Shown: positions 38,318-47,272 of the stretch, one piece after another
Numbering within the stretch: position 1 is the stretch's first letter
Layout of the letters: each line of letters opens with the position of its first letter
Assembly (NCBI RefSeq): GCF_001562255.1
Contig: NZ_CP014301.1
Coordinates: 4,433,501-4,497,500 of the forward strand
Source: Bosea sp. PAMC 26642
GTDB lineage: Bacteria > Pseudomonadota > Alphaproteobacteria > Rhizobiales > Beijerinckiaceae
Direction: 5' to 3'
DNA: 64,000 nt
Made by a program: the position numbers and the translations under genes
Notes under the pieces: model-generated
Seen by the model: only the letters and a program-made list of their open reading frames with translations
Told to the model about the DNA's origin: nothing
Databases searched by the model: none

Positions 38318-38539
38318 CTACCCCTCCACCTCGACCTCACTATGCGATTTCAGCGCGTAGCCGCCCCGCGCCTGCGTCACCAGATAGGCGGGGTTCTCAG
38401 GCATCGCGTTGCGGCGGACCTCCGTGCCCTTGATCGTGCGGCTCACCGGCGTGGTGAAGACCTGCTCTACTCGGCCACGAGCGACATGGGCGCCCCAGCG
38501 CCAGGTGACATCCGTTCCGGGTTCCAGCGCCTTGGTCAT
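38318..38539 (-). CDS. DUF2945 (hypervirulence-associated TUDOR-like) small protein
   Basis: A 73-aa soluble protein with the family pattern KALEPGTDVTWRWGAH and GRVEQVFTTPVSRTIKGTEV, near the C-terminus NPAYLVTQARGGYALKSHSE. The fold is a small SH3/Tudor-like barrel; no function has been established. It converges on the R-M gene with 29 bp between the stops, and no operon partner is visible. Confidence 0.8.
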   Translation of the reverse strand: MTKALEPGTDVTWRWGAHVARGRVEQVFTTPVSRTIKGTEVRRNAMPENPAYLVTQARGGYALKSHSEVEVEG

Positions 38540-38714
38540 GATGCAGCTCCGTTGCGATCGATCGTGATGAAACGCTGAAGCGACGGCTATGGATCACCCC
38601 AGCTCTCCGGCCACGCCGGCGACAATCGCAGGGTCGTGACGACGGGCCCCCCGGATCGGCATGGCGCGAGGGCTGCCGCCATGCTGTGATTGATGGCCGA
38701 ACGGGGAGGCCATC

Positions 38715-39167
38715 ATGATGATCCGGCGTTTGCTGTATCCTGGGTTCGTGGCGCTCATGCTCGCCGCCACGCCCGCCTTCGCCGTCGGGCCGGACTGGAC
38801 CTATCTCGATACCGATCCCGAATACCGCCAGGCCAGGCGCTGGATCGAGGAGAAGAACTACGCACCCGCGATCGAGACCCTGATGAAGCTGCTGGTCACC
38901 AAGCCCGACTCGCCGGAACTGCTGAACTGGATCGCCTATTCGCACCGCAAGTTGAAGAACTATCCGGTCTCGAAGCAGTTCTACGACGCCGCGCTGCGGC
39001 GCGACCCGACATTTCTGCCGGCGCTCGAATATCAGGGCGAGTGGTTCATCGAGACCGGCGACATGGTTTCGGCCAAGGCTAATCTCGCCCGGCTGGCGAC
39101 ACTCTGTGGCCGCTGCCATGAATGGCAGGATCTTGCCGAGGCGATCGGCAGGGCGGAAGCGAAGTAA
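38715..39167 (+). CDS. exported tetratricopeptide-repeat protein
   Basis: A 150-aa protein with a signal peptide (LLYPGFVALMLAATPAFAVG), so probably periplasmic. The mature part holds about three TPR-like helical pairs (YRQARRWIEEKNYAPAIETL, LLNWIAYSHRKLKNYPVSKQ, PTFLPALEYQGEWFIETGDM). Two cysteines near the C-terminus (LCGRCHEW) form a CxxC that could bind metal or form a disulfide. It is a single gene ending 14 bp before the flavoprotein stop on the other strand. The partner is unknown. Confidence 0.78.
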   Translation: MMIRRLLYPGFVALMLAATPAFAVGPDWTYLDTDPEYRQARRWIEEKNYAPAIETLMKLLVTKPDSPELLNWIAYSHRKLKNYPVSKQFYDAALRRDPTFLPALEYQGEWFIETGDMVSAKANLARLATLCGRCHEWQDLAEAIGRAEAK

Positions 39168-39180
39168 TCCGCGCCGGGCG

Positions 39181-40395
39181 TCAGGCGGCCAGCCAAGCCT
39201 CCATCCCGCTCGCCGCCGCCACGCCGGTCGCGAAGCAGCCCTGCAGCAGATAGCCGCCGGTCGGCGCTTCCCAGTCGAGCATCTCGCCGGCGACGAAGAT
39301 TCCGGGCAGGGATTTCAGCATGAAGCCCGCGTCGATCTCGGTTGCGGCGATGCCGCCGGCGGTCGAGATCGCGCGGTCGATCGGGGCAAGCCCGGTCAAG
39401 GTGAGTGGCGCGGCCTTGATAAGGGCGGCCAGCGCCGCCGGCTCCTGCGGCAGGGCCGGACCCGCGCTTTCGCGCAGGATCGCGATGGCGGCCGGCGAAA
39501 GCCCCGCCGCCTTGCGCAGATGGTTGCTCAGCGTCTCGCCCTTGCGGCGTTGTCCGAGGCGCTCGGCGAGCCGGCCGGTCTCGATGTCGGGGCGCAGGTC
39601 GAGCGTGATCGCAGCCCGGCCGTCTCGCAGGACCGCCTCGCGCAAGCTGCCCGACAGGGCATAGACGGCCCCGCCCTCGATGCCATTGCCGTCGATCATC
39701 GCCTCTCCGGTCGCCTGACGGTCGCCGCAGCGGATCACGATGCGCTTCAGCGGTGCGCCCGAAAAGCGCTCGCGCATCGTCGCCGACCAGCCGATCGTGA
39801 AACCGCCATTGGCCGGCAGCAGCGGCACGACCGCGACCCCGCGCGCGGCGAGCATCGGCACCCAGCCGCCATCGGAACCCAGACGCGGCCAACTCGCGCC
39901 GCCCAACGCCAGCAGCGTTGCATCGGGGCGGATTTCGCTGGTCTCGCCCGCGCCATCCCGGAAGGTGAGGGCGCCGTCGGCGCTCCAGCCTGTCCAGAAC
40001 TTCCCCGTCTCCAGTTTCACGCCGAGGCCGTCGAGCCGGCGCAGCCAGGCCCGCAGCAAGGGCGAGGCCTTCATCGCACGCGGAAAGACCCGGCCGCTCG
40101 TGCCGACGAAGCTGTCGGCGCCGAGCGCGTCGGCCCAGTCGCGCAGCGCCTTCGGCGGGAAGGCCCGCAGGGCCGGCTCCAACCAGGGCTGCGCGGCGCG
40201 ATAGCGCGTCAGGAACATGTCGAGCGGTTCGGAATGCGTCAGGTTCAGCCCGCCCCGCCCCGCCAGCAGGAATTTCCGCGCCGGCGAGGGCATGCGGTCG
40301 TAGAGCGTCACGGCGTGGCCTGCCTGCGCCAGCCGCTCGGCCGCGATCAACCCCGACGGTCCCGCGCCGACGATCGCGATGGTTCTGTTTTGCAT
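39181..40395 (-). CDS. NAD(P)/FAD-dependent oxidoreductase, HI0933-like (TIGR03862 type)
   Basis: A 404-aa flavoprotein. The FAD dinucleotide-binding motif IVGAGPSGLIAAERLAQAG is at the N-terminus with LYDRMPSPARKFLLAGRGGL just after. The C-terminal motif GGIAATEIDAGFMLKSLPGI leads to GEMLDWEAPTGGYLLQGCFA, typical of the HI0933/BaiN group. The substrate is unknown. It is the first of a run of minus-strand genes, but 49 bp separate it from the VOC gene, so co-transcription is possible rather than shown. Confidence 0.88.
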   Translation of the reverse strand: MQNRTIAIVGAGPSGLIAAERLAQAGHAVTLYDRMPSPARKFLLAGRGGLNLTHSEPLDMFLTRYRAAQPWLEPALRAFPPKALRDWADALGADSFVGTSGRVFPRAMKASPLLRAWLRRLDGLGVKLETGKFWTGWSADGALTFRDGAGETSEIRPDATLLALGGASWPRLGSDGGWVPMLAARGVAVVPLLPANGGFTIGWSATMRERFSGAPLKRIVIRCGDRQATGEAMIDGNGIEGGAVYALSGSLREAVLRDGRAAITLDLRPDIETGRLAERLGQRRKGETLSNHLRKAAGLSPAAIAILRESAGPALPQEPAALAALIKAAPLTLTGLAPIDRAISTAGGIAATEIDAGFMLKSLPGIFVAGEMLDWEAPTGGYLLQGCFATGVAAASGMEAWLAA

Positions 40396-40444
40396 CGGCA
40401 GGGCTTGCAGCGGGCAAGATCGCGGGTCAAGCGCGACATCGATC

Positions 40445-40876
40445 CTACCCGCAATTCGCCAGTTCGGCCGGTTGCTCGGCGTTGACCATCCAGTTCGTGC
40501 CGAAACGGTCCTTTGCCATGCCGAAACGCGGCGACCAGAAGGTCTCGGCGATCGGCATCGTCACCGTCCCGCCTTCGGCCAGGGCTGCGAAGACGCGCTC
40601 CGCCTCCTCGGGCGTCGCGACGGTGACATTGACCGAGACCGAGCGCATCGGCCCGTCGCTGCGCTCGGGCGGGGCGTCCGACGCCATCAGCATCTGGCCG
40701 TCGATCTCCAGACAGGCATGCATGATCTTGTCGTGCCATTGCGGTGGAACATGCGCCTCGGCGGGCGTGCCCCGGTGGTCCATCATGGCGGTGATCTTGC
40801 CGCCCAGGACTTCGTTGTAGCGGGTGAAGGCTTCTCGGCAGTTGCCGTCGAACATCAGATAGGTCGAGAGTTTCAT
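40445..40876 (-). CDS. VOC family protein, PhnB-like
   Basis: A 143-aa protein of the vicinal oxygen chelate / PhnB (glyoxalase-like) family. It begins MKLSTYLMFDGNCREAFTRY and ends with the family stretch WSPRFGMAKDRFGTNWMVN. Most PhnB-like proteins lack proven activity. It is the third gene of an operon with a DUF1579 and an SRPBCC protein, a common trio in soil Alphaproteobacteria, usually under an ArsR regulator that is absent here. Confidence 0.85.
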   Translation of the reverse strand: MKLSTYLMFDGNCREAFTRYNEVLGGKITAMMDHRGTPAEAHVPPQWHDKIMHACLEIDGQMLMASDAPPERSDGPMRSVSVNVTVATPEEAERVFAALAEGGTVTMPIAETFWSPRFGMAKDRFGTNWMVNAEQPAELANCG

Positions 40877-40903
40877 GGCATCCTCCTCGTCGTTGAGTGG
40901 CTC

Positions 40904-41386
40904 TCAGGCCTTGCGGCGGTAATGGGCGGTCATGAAATCAATCCAGGTCCCGTCCGGGCCCGGCATGCTCGATGTCAGGATGCGGTGGTCGGCGCTGACC
41001 CGCGTGACGACGTCGCGATACTTCGCCATCGTGCCGTCGCCCGCCATGCTCGGTCCCTCGGTGTCCAGCGTCAGCACATTGCCGCTCTCGTCGAGCGTGC
41101 CCTCGTAGATCCACAGATGCGTCATCATCGAGCCGGCAAAGGTTCCGACGAACCGGCCTCTGGCAGGATCGAAGCCGAGCGTGATCTGCGTGAAGCCCTG
41201 ATTGCCGTCGGGCATCTCGCCCGTGCCCTCGCCGATCGTCCACAACCCGCCGAGCGAATGGACGCTTTCGGTGCCCTGCGATTTATGGCGCGGCTTGTCG
41301 GGCCCCATCGAGCAGTCCATCTCCGAGATCCATTCGCCGACGAATTGCTGGAGCCAGGCGTGTTCCTTCTGTGGTTCGGCATGCAT
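40904..41386 (-). CDS. DUF1579 domain-containing protein
   Basis: A 160-aa protein. The DUF1579 pattern is visible in LQQFVGEWISEMDCSMGP, GLWTIGEGTGEM and ITLGFDPARGRFVGTFAGS. This is a lipocalin-like barrel with no known reaction. It lies between the VOC and SRPBCC genes on the same strand with short gaps, so all three are likely expressed together. Confidence 0.82.
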   Translation of the reverse strand: MHAEPQKEHAWLQQFVGEWISEMDCSMGPDKPRHKSQGTESVHSLGGLWTIGEGTGEMPDGNQGFTQITLGFDPARGRFVGTFAGSMMTHLWIYEGTLDESGNVLTLDTEGPSMAGDGTMAKYRDVVTRVSADHRILTSSMPGPDGTWIDFMTAHYRRKA

Positions 41387-41456
41387 CGGGCATCCTCCTT
41401 GGGTTCGGGTTCTGAGAGACGCGGCTCTGCGGCCGCGCGATTCTTCGGCCTTGCGC

Positions 41457-41996
41457 TCAGCGCTCGGCCTGAGCCTTCAGAGCGGCGAGCCCATTCTCGA
41501 AATCGCCGCCGACCATCTTGTCCATGTTCATGACGACATGAACAATCTTGAAGAAAAACGGCGTCGGTCCCGTCATCGTCCAGGTCACCGTGGTCGCGGT
41601 GCCTTGCGGCACCAGCGCGAAGACGACGTCGTTATGGGCCTCGAAGGGCTTGAGGAAATCGAGCTTGAGCCCGATCCGGCTGGGCACCGTCGCCTCGACG
41701 ATCTCCATGCCGCCCTCGCCGACATTCTTGTCGCCCGCCCAGGCATAGCGGGCACCGACGCCGCTCTGCGCCCCGCTGAAGCTGCGCGTCAGATTGGGAT
41801 CCTTCTTCTCCCAGGGCGACCATGCGCCCCACTGCCTGAAGTCGGCGATCAGCGGAAAGATCCGCTCGGCCGGCGCGTTGATGGTGGTCGCACGCTGCAC
41901 GCTGAAGCTGTCGGGTCGCATCGCCGCCAGGATCAGGACCACGACGATGCCGGTGGCCAGCAAGCCCGCGATCGACAGAAGGATCGTCTTCAGCAT
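41457..41996 (-). CDS. SRPBCC (START-like) family protein with N-terminal membrane helix
   Basis: A 179-aa protein. A single N-terminal membrane helix (LLSIAGLLATGIVVVLILAA) anchors a polyketide-cyclase/START barrel. The barrel begins ATTINAPAERIFPLIADFRQ and contains WSPWEKKDPNLTRSF; both are standard for the family. It is the first gene of the three-gene operon, started after GCGAGGATAGG. Binding of a hydrophobic ligand is the family role; the ligand is unknown. Confidence 0.85.
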   Translation of the reverse strand: MLKTILLSIAGLLATGIVVVLILAAMRPDSFSVQRATTINAPAERIFPLIADFRQWGAWSPWEKKDPNLTRSFSGAQSGVGARYAWAGDKNVGEGGMEIVEATVPSRIGLKLDFLKPFEAHNDVVFALVPQGTATTVTWTMTGPTPFFFKIVHVVMNMDKMVGGDFENGLAALKAQAER

Positions 41997-42272
41997 GGGC
42001 CTATCCTCGCAGGGACCGAATTTGGACGGAGCCAGTAGATGATACTCGGATACTTAACTAGATGGTTCAGTAATGCCGCCGGCCGGACCTGTCAACCGCT
42101 CCCGACCGATCCTCGGTGACCCTCCACCCATAGGCCCCATCCTGACCAGCCATCGCCGGCTCCTCAGGATAAGGGTTAGACAGTCGAATGCGATCACCTC
42201 GGCATACCGGCTGTTGTCAGGAGCGTCGTTGCGCGGCTAGAAGCTCGACCGAACGAGAGGACGTATTCGCCC

Positions 42273-43727
42273 ATGACGTTCGAGACCGCCGCCACGCCAG
42301 ACGCCGCCGTCGACCGGCTCGAACGGCTCTATGGAGAGGCGAAGGCGGCCCTGCGCGGAGACCTGCAGCGCTTCTTCGAGACCGGCCAACCGCCCAGCGC
42401 CGACGAGCGCTCGCGCTACCGTTATCCGCAGCTGCGCGTAACCTACGCGCCCTCGGCCCTGCCGGCAGCGACGCGGCGAGGCTATGCGAAATTCGCGGCG
42501 CCCGGCGTTTACTCGACCACTGTGACGCAGCCGGCCGAATTCCGGGCCTATCTGCTCGACCAGCTCCAGCCGCTGGTCGCCGATTACGGCGCGACGATCG
42601 AGACCGGGATCAGCCCGCAGGAAATCCCCTATCCCTATGCGCTCGACGGCGGTGACGAGCTTGGGCGCGGCAAGGCGACGGCCGCCGAACTTGCCCGGTA
42701 TTTCCCGACGCCGCTGCTCTCGCTGGTCGGCGACGAGATCGCCGACGGCACCTTCGACATTGTGGAGGGCGAGCCACGGCCGCTTGCGCTGTTCGACGCG
42801 GTGCGCGTCGATTACTCGCTGCGCCGGCTGGTGCACTACACCGGCACCGACTGGCGCGCCGTGCAGCCCTGGGTGCTGCTGACCAATTACCACCGCTATG
42901 TCGATCAGTTCGTCAGGCTCGGCCTTGCCGAGATCGAGGCCGGCACGGCTCTGGCGCTGGTGACGCCGGGCGGAGTCCGGATCGAGCGCGACGGCATCGA
43001 CGTCAGCGCCGCCGAGCGCGTGATGGCGGCGCCCTGGCACCGCTTCCAGATGCCGGCCTATCATTTGATCCGGGCTGAGGGCGATGGCGTGACGCTGGTC
43101 AATATCGGCGTCGGCCCGTCCAACGCCAAGAACATCACCGACCATCTCGCGGTGCTCAGGCCCAATTGCTGGCTGATGGTCGGCCATTGCGGCGGCCTGC
43201 GCCAGACCCAGATCATCGGCGACTACGTGCTGGCCCATGCCTATCTGCGGCAGGACGGCATTCTCGACGAACTCGTGCCGCCCGATATCCCGATCCCGGC
43301 GCTGGCCGAAGTGCAGGTCGCCTTGCAGGAGGCTGCGGCCGAGGTCACCGGCGAGCAGGGCGACCAGCTCAAGAACCGGCTGCGCACAGGTACCGTCGTG
43401 ACGCAGGACGACCGCAACTGGGAGCTGCGCTGGACCAAGGAACGCAAGCGCATCAACCTGTCGCGCGCCATCGCGGTCGACATGGAATCGGGCACGATCG
43501 CCGCCCAGGGCTACAGGCTCCGGGTACCCTATGGCACGCTGCTCTGCGTTTCCGACAAGCCGCTCCATGGCGAGATCAAGCTGCCGGGCGCCGCCAACGC
43601 TTTCTATGAGCGGGCGGTGAGCGAACACCTTCGGATCGGGCTTGCGGCGTTGGAAAAGCTCAAGGATGCCGGGTCGACGATCCATTCGCGCAAGCTGCGC
43701 AGCTTCGACGAGCCGCCGTTCCGGTAG
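42273..43727 (+). CDS. amn: AMP nucleosidase
   Basis: A 484-aa enzyme that hydrolyses AMP to adenine and ribose 5-phosphate. The N-terminal AMP-nucleosidase domain (SRYRYPQLRVTYAPS) is followed by a nucleoside-phosphorylase-like core. The core has VNIGVGPSNAKNITDHLAVL and LMVGHCGGLRQTQIIGDYVL, the phosphate/ribose site. A C-terminal stretch (AVDMESGTIAAQGYRLRVPY) has the catalytic Met-Glu-Ser pocket. Length matches the family. It converges on the histidine kinase gene with a 9-bp gap. Confidence 0.94.
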   Translation: MTFETAATPDAAVDRLERLYGEAKAALRGDLQRFFETGQPPSADERSRYRYPQLRVTYAPSALPAATRRGYAKFAAPGVYSTTVTQPAEFRAYLLDQLQPLVADYGATIETGISPQEIPYPYALDGGDELGRGKATAAELARYFPTPLLSLVGDEIADGTFDIVEGEPRPLALFDAVRVDYSLRRLVHYTGTDWRAVQPWVLLTNYHRYVDQFVRLGLAEIEAGTALALVTPGGVRIERDGIDVSAAERVMAAPWHRFQMPAYHLIRAEGDGVTLVNIGVGPSNAKNITDHLAVLRPNCWLMVGHCGGLRQTQIIGDYVLAHAYLRQDGILDELVPPDIPIPALAEVQVALQEAAAEVTGEQGDQLKNRLRTGTVVTQDDRNWELRWTKERKRINLSRAIAVDMESGTIAAQGYRLRVPYGTLLCVSDKPLHGEIKLPGAANAFYERAVSEHLRIGLAALEKLKDAGSTIHSRKLRSFDEPPFR

Positions 43728-43736
43728 GCAGGCAGC

Positions 43737-45389
43737 TCAGGCGGCATGGCTGACGCGCCAGACGCCGAGCATTGCGCCCTGCGGCGCCGTCGTTTGCGTC
43801 GCCTCGATCTGCGCCACGAGCCCCGCGAACAGCTTCGGCGGCGCGGTATGGGCGATGTCGCGATCGGCGTTCAGCGCGATCTCGATCGTCGAGGCGTCGA
43901 TGTCGCCGACATGGATGGAGATGCTGACTCCCGGCGTGTCGCGCAGGGCGCGCGATACCACGTCGACGATCAGGAAGCCGAGCGGGATGATCCGATCGAC
44001 GGTGAGCAGGGCCCGGGTTTCGATGCGACTGGTGATCCACTGGTCGCGCCGGCGCATCAGGTTCGACATCATCGTCACGACGTCGTCGAGGAAGAGGTCG
44101 ATCCGCACCGGCTGCATTTCGCCATCGGCGAGCGTGAAGCGATACGCGGCCGAGAGCACATGCACGCGACATTCCGCATCCGACAGCGCCAGCCGCGCTT
44201 CGCCCCGATAGTCGCGCTTGGTCAGGCCGATATAGCTTTGCACCACCTGCAAGCTGTTCTTCACCCGGTGGTGCAGTTCGCGCACCAGAAAGCGGTTATC
44301 GTCGAGCGCGGTCTGCAGCCGCCGCTGCCGGACCTCCTGGTCTTCGACCATGTGATTGAAGGCATCGGCGACGCTGCGGATATCCGACGGCATGTCGTCT
44401 GCGACGGCCGCGCGGACAGGCTTCTGCCCCGCTCGCGCCCGCGCCGCCGTTTCGATTTCGCGCAACCAGCGGATGCAATGGTTGTCGATGGCACGCATAT
44501 ATACGACGCAGAGCAGAACCAGCGTCAGCAGAGGTGCGATCAGCAGGGCCAGGAACTGGGTGCGCGCCGCCAGCGCGGGCGCATCGTCGAAGCTTGCGAT
44601 GACGTAGAAATCCGGTTCCGCCACCATCCGCGCGGCATAGGCCCGCTTCCTGCCATCACGGCTTTGCGCCTCCCAGCGGGCCCGCTCCTGCGGAGCACGC
44701 TCGATCGCCGGAAGCCAGTTCGCATCCCGATCGGCAAGGCCGCGCGCCGTGACGATATCGCCGCCATGCGTCACAAGCGCGACCAGCAGGCTGTCGCTGT
44801 CTTCGCCAAGGTCGAAGACCTGATCGAGCAGCAATGGATCGACCAGCAGCAAGGCTTCCTGGACATCCTGTTCGGTGTTTTCGTTGCGGGCATAGACGGC
44901 AAGGTAGCGCTTGTCAGACACGGTGAGCGTGTCGTAGCGAGTTTTGGACAACTCGGCTCCGCCCCAGGGAACAATCGGCGGTCGTGTCCTCAACATCGCC
45001 GCCCCCGCCGCCAGATCGGCGGTTGAAACACTACTGTCGAGGGAGACGTCGCACGTCCGTCCATCGCGCAGCACCATATGCAACGCACGGTAACCCTGAA
45101 CTCTGGTCAGCATGGTTCTAGCGATGCGTTCACACCCATCCAGGCTGGCGCGATCCACCGAGATCGTCGCGGTCGATGCCAGCAACGAGCGCAGCGCACC
45201 GCGATACCAAACGCGGGTGCGGATGGCGAAATCATCCGCCGCCCGCGCCTGCGACGCTTCGATTGCCGCGATGACGGTGCGATAAGTGGTGATCGCCGCG
45301 ATCGCCGTGACGCAGGCGATCGGAAGTGCGATCGCCACCAGCAGCGCCAGCAGGCGGCCGCGGACGGTTTTGAAGGCCGTCAGCCGCAT
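43737..45389 (-). CDS. membrane histidine kinase of the general stress response, degenerate ATPase domain (PhyK/PhyP-like)
   Basis: A 550-aa HWE/HisKA_2 sensor coupled by ATGA to ecfG. There are two membrane helices (near residues 13-33 and 277-300) around a periplasmic sensor, then a HAMP-like linker. The phosphoacceptor box ELHHRVKNSLQVVQSY has its histidines at 373-374. The following ATPase domain is abnormal: the N-box reads LIVDVVSRALRD where an Asn is required, and no DxGxG or GLG box is seen. I infer that it cannot autophosphorylate normally and acts mainly as a phosphatase or docking partner for PhyR, as proposed for PhyP. Confidence 0.82.
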   Translation of the reverse strand: MRLTAFKTVRGRLLALLVAIALPIACVTAIAAITTYRTVIAAIEASQARAADDFAIRTRVWYRGALRSLLASTATISVDRASLDGCERIARTMLTRVQGYRALHMVLRDGRTCDVSLDSSVSTADLAAGAAMLRTRPPIVPWGGAELSKTRYDTLTVSDKRYLAVYARNENTEQDVQEALLLVDPLLLDQVFDLGEDSDSLLVALVTHGGDIVTARGLADRDANWLPAIERAPQERARWEAQSRDGRKRAYAARMVAEPDFYVIASFDDAPALAARTQFLALLIAPLLTLVLLCVVYMRAIDNHCIRWLREIETAARARAGQKPVRAAVADDMPSDIRSVADAFNHMVEDQEVRQRRLQTALDDNRFLVRELHHRVKNSLQVVQSYIGLTKRDYRGEARLALSDAECRVHVLSAAYRFTLADGEMQPVRIDLFLDDVVTMMSNLMRRRDQWITSRIETRALLTVDRIIPLGFLIVDVVSRALRDTPGVSISIHVGDIDASTIEIALNADRDIAHTAPPKLFAGLVAQIEATQTTAPQGAMLGVWRVSHAA

Positions 45390-45949
45390 CAGAAACCGAC
45401 GATTTCGGAGCCGACCCTCTGTACGGCTGCGGCACTTTTGCGATCGGGCCCGAGATCATCGATCCCTCCGATTGAAAGCAACTCGGCGAGCTTGGTTCGG
45501 GCACGATTGACGCGGCTCTTGATCGTGCCGATAGCGACACCGCAGATCTCGGCCGTCTCTTCATAGGAGAGCCCCGTCGCCCCGACCATGATCAGAACCT
45601 CGCGCTGCTCCTCGGGCAGTTTTGCCAGCGCCTTGCGAAAATCGGCGAGATCGAGATGGCTTTCCTGGTTGCCATGCACGGCCATGCGCTCGGCATAGGT
45701 GCCCTCACTGTCCTGCACCTCGCGTCCGCGCTTGCGGTAAAGCGAATAGTAGGTGTTGCGCAGGATGGTGAAGAGCCAGGCGCGCAGGCTCGTGCCCGGC
45801 TCGAATTTTTCCGAGTTGCCCCATGCCTTGAGCAGCGTATCCTGGACCAGATCGTCGGCGAGTTGCATCGATCCCGAGAGCGAGGCCGCAAAGGCGCGCA
45901 GGTTCGGGATTTCCTTGATCAGGCCGTCCTTGAAATCAGTGCCGCTCAT
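45389..45949 (-). CDS. ecfG: general stress response sigma factor EcfG
   Basis: A 186-aa ECF sigma factor, group ECF15. Region 2 covers FAASLSGSMQLADDLVQDTL and LKAWGNSEKFEPGTSLRAWL. Region 4 covers LPEEQREVLIMVGATGLSYE and AEICGVAIGTIKSRVNRART. The start is set at MSGTDFKDG because the frame upstream belongs to the overlapping nepR gene. It overlaps nepR by 14 bp and the kinase by one codon. In the absence of stress it is held by NepR; it recognises GGAAC-N16/17-CGTT promoters, several of which lie around this locus. Confidence 0.95.
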   Translation of the reverse strand: MSGTDFKDGLIKEIPNLRAFAASLSGSMQLADDLVQDTLLKAWGNSEKFEPGTSLRAWLFTILRNTYYSLYRKRGREVQDSEGTYAERMAVHGNQESHLDLADFRKALAKLPEEQREVLIMVGATGLSYEETAEICGVAIGTIKSRVNRARTKLAELLSIGGIDDLGPDRKSAAAVQRVGSEIVGF

Positions 45950-46163
45950 CGGACAAATCTCCGGCGGAGGCGCTATGTTCCTTGGCTTCGAGCTGGGCGA
46001 GCAGAACCAGAAATTTGTCCGGGATCGGCGCATTGATCAGATCGTCGTAATGCGCCTTCAGCGAGCGCCCGATCGATTCCTGCACGCGCGGATCGAGCAC
46101 CATCTCGGGTTCGTATTCACCTGCCCCGCCTTGATTTGTCATTGTCGTTTCAGTGCCATTCAT
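45936..46163 (-). CDS. nepR: anti-sigma factor NepR
   Basis: A 75-aa protein starting MNGTETTMTNQGG. The two-helix core LDPRVQESIGRSLKAHYDDL followed by INAPIPDKFLVLLAQLE is the signature of NepR, which clamps EcfG and is pulled away by phosphorylated PhyR. Flanks are polar and disordered, as usual. It is first in the nepR-ecfG-kinase operon behind a perfect EcfG-type promoter, so the locus is autoregulated. Confidence 0.93.
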   Translation of the reverse strand: MNGTETTMTNQGGAGEYEPEMVLDPRVQESIGRSLKAHYDDLINAPIPDKFLVLLAQLEAKEHSASAGDLSDERH

Positions 46164-46296
46164 GTCAGCCCCACATACCGGGCGGGCTCGCTCTTCCAGC
46201 ATGTCCCACCACGATCCTAAATCTCGTCCACAAGCCTTGGCATTTCGTTGATGGCTTTTGCGCCGATGAGGCAAGCTTACACTCATGCGACATGAG

Positions 46297-46321
46297 AACG
46301 GGGGTTACCCCGAAAGGTTCC
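46297..46321 (-). promoter_or_regulatory. EcfG-type promoter of nepR-ecfG
   Basis: On the minus strand GGAAC (46317-46321), 16 bases, CGTT (46297-46300). It stands about 130 bp upstream of nepR in the divergent phyR region. Confidence 0.85.
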
Positions 46322-46399
46322 GGCGCATCCCAAAAATAAATCGCTTGTCAGAAACAGCGCGTCGGTGCTCATTTCCCGCACGTTTAAGAGGACACATTC

Positions 46400-47194
46400 A
46401 TGTCGATTGCGAAAGAAATTGCCCCTCATTTGCCCTATCTGCGCCGGTTTGCACGGGCACTGAGCGGCACGCAGGCGAGCGGCGACGCCTATGTCGTGAC
46501 GATGCTCGAGGCGCTCGTTCTCGATCCGACTGCCTTTCCACGCGATGTCAATCCACGCATCGGGCTCTATCGCATCTTCCTGAAGCTGTGGTCGTCGGTC
46601 GGTCTCAACGTCAACTCCGGACCGGTCGAACTGGATCGGTCCTCGGCGGAACGCAATCTCGAGGCCCTGACCCCGCGTCCGCGTCAGGCCTTCCTGCTGC
46701 GCACGGTCGAAGGCTTCTCGCTGGAGGAGGTCGCCTCGATCATGGATGTATCGGCGCCAGACGCCGCCCATCTCGTACAGACCGCCGGCCAGGAGATCGC
46801 TGAACAGGTCGCGACCGACGTGTTGATCATCGAGGACGAGCCCATCATCGCGCTCGACATCGAGACGATGGTCGAGGAGTTGGGCCACACCGTCACCGGT
46901 GTCGCTCGCACCCATCGCGAGGCTATCGCACTCGTCGCCAAGAAGCGTCCGGGTCTTGTTTTGGCCGATATCCAGCTCGCGGATGGCAGTTCCGGCCTCG
47001 ATGCCGTCAACGAGATCCTGAGCGCCATCGACGTGCCCGTGATCTTCATCACCGCCTATCCCGAGCGCCTGCTGACCGGCGATCGGCCAGAGCCTGCATT
47101 CCTCATCACCAAGCCGTTCCAGCCCGAGGCGGTCAAGGCCGCTATCAGCCAGGCGCTGTTCTTTGACAGGCGGGCCGGCCGCAAGGCGGCATAA
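46400..47194 (+). CDS. phyR: general stress response regulator PhyR
   Basis: A 264-aa anti-anti-sigma factor. The N-terminal half mimics EcfG (LPYLRRFARALSGTQASGDA, LTPRPRQAFLLRTVEGFSLE) but does not bind DNA. The C-terminal receiver has acidic residues IIEDEPIIALD, the phosphoacceptor Asp190 in LADIQL, and the KPF lysine. Phosphorylation opens the molecule so that the sigma-like part captures NepR. It is divergent from nepR-ecfG, the standard arrangement. An intrinsic terminator follows its stop. Confidence 0.96.
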   Translation: MSIAKEIAPHLPYLRRFARALSGTQASGDAYVVTMLEALVLDPTAFPRDVNPRIGLYRIFLKLWSSVGLNVNSGPVELDRSSAERNLEALTPRPRQAFLLRTVEGFSLEEVASIMDVSAPDAAHLVQTAGQEIAEQVATDVLIIEDEPIIALDIETMVEELGHTVTGVARTHREAIALVAKKRPGLVLADIQLADGSSGLDAVNEILSAIDVPVIFITAYPERLLTGDRPEPAFLITKPFQPEAVKAAISQALFFDRRAGRKAA

Positions 47195-47229
47195 CGCAAA
47201 CACAGCTTCGATCGTTCAGCTTTGCTGAA

Positions 47230-47255
47230 AGCCCGGGTTTGCCCCGGGCTTTTTG
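47230..47255 (+). terminator. intrinsic terminator after phyR
   Basis: AGCCCGGG-tttgc-CCCGGGCT followed by TTTT, 36 bp after the phyR stop. A strong stem with a T-run on the plus strand only. Confidence 0.85.
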
Positions 47256-47272
47256 CTGTTCGGCGACAACCC

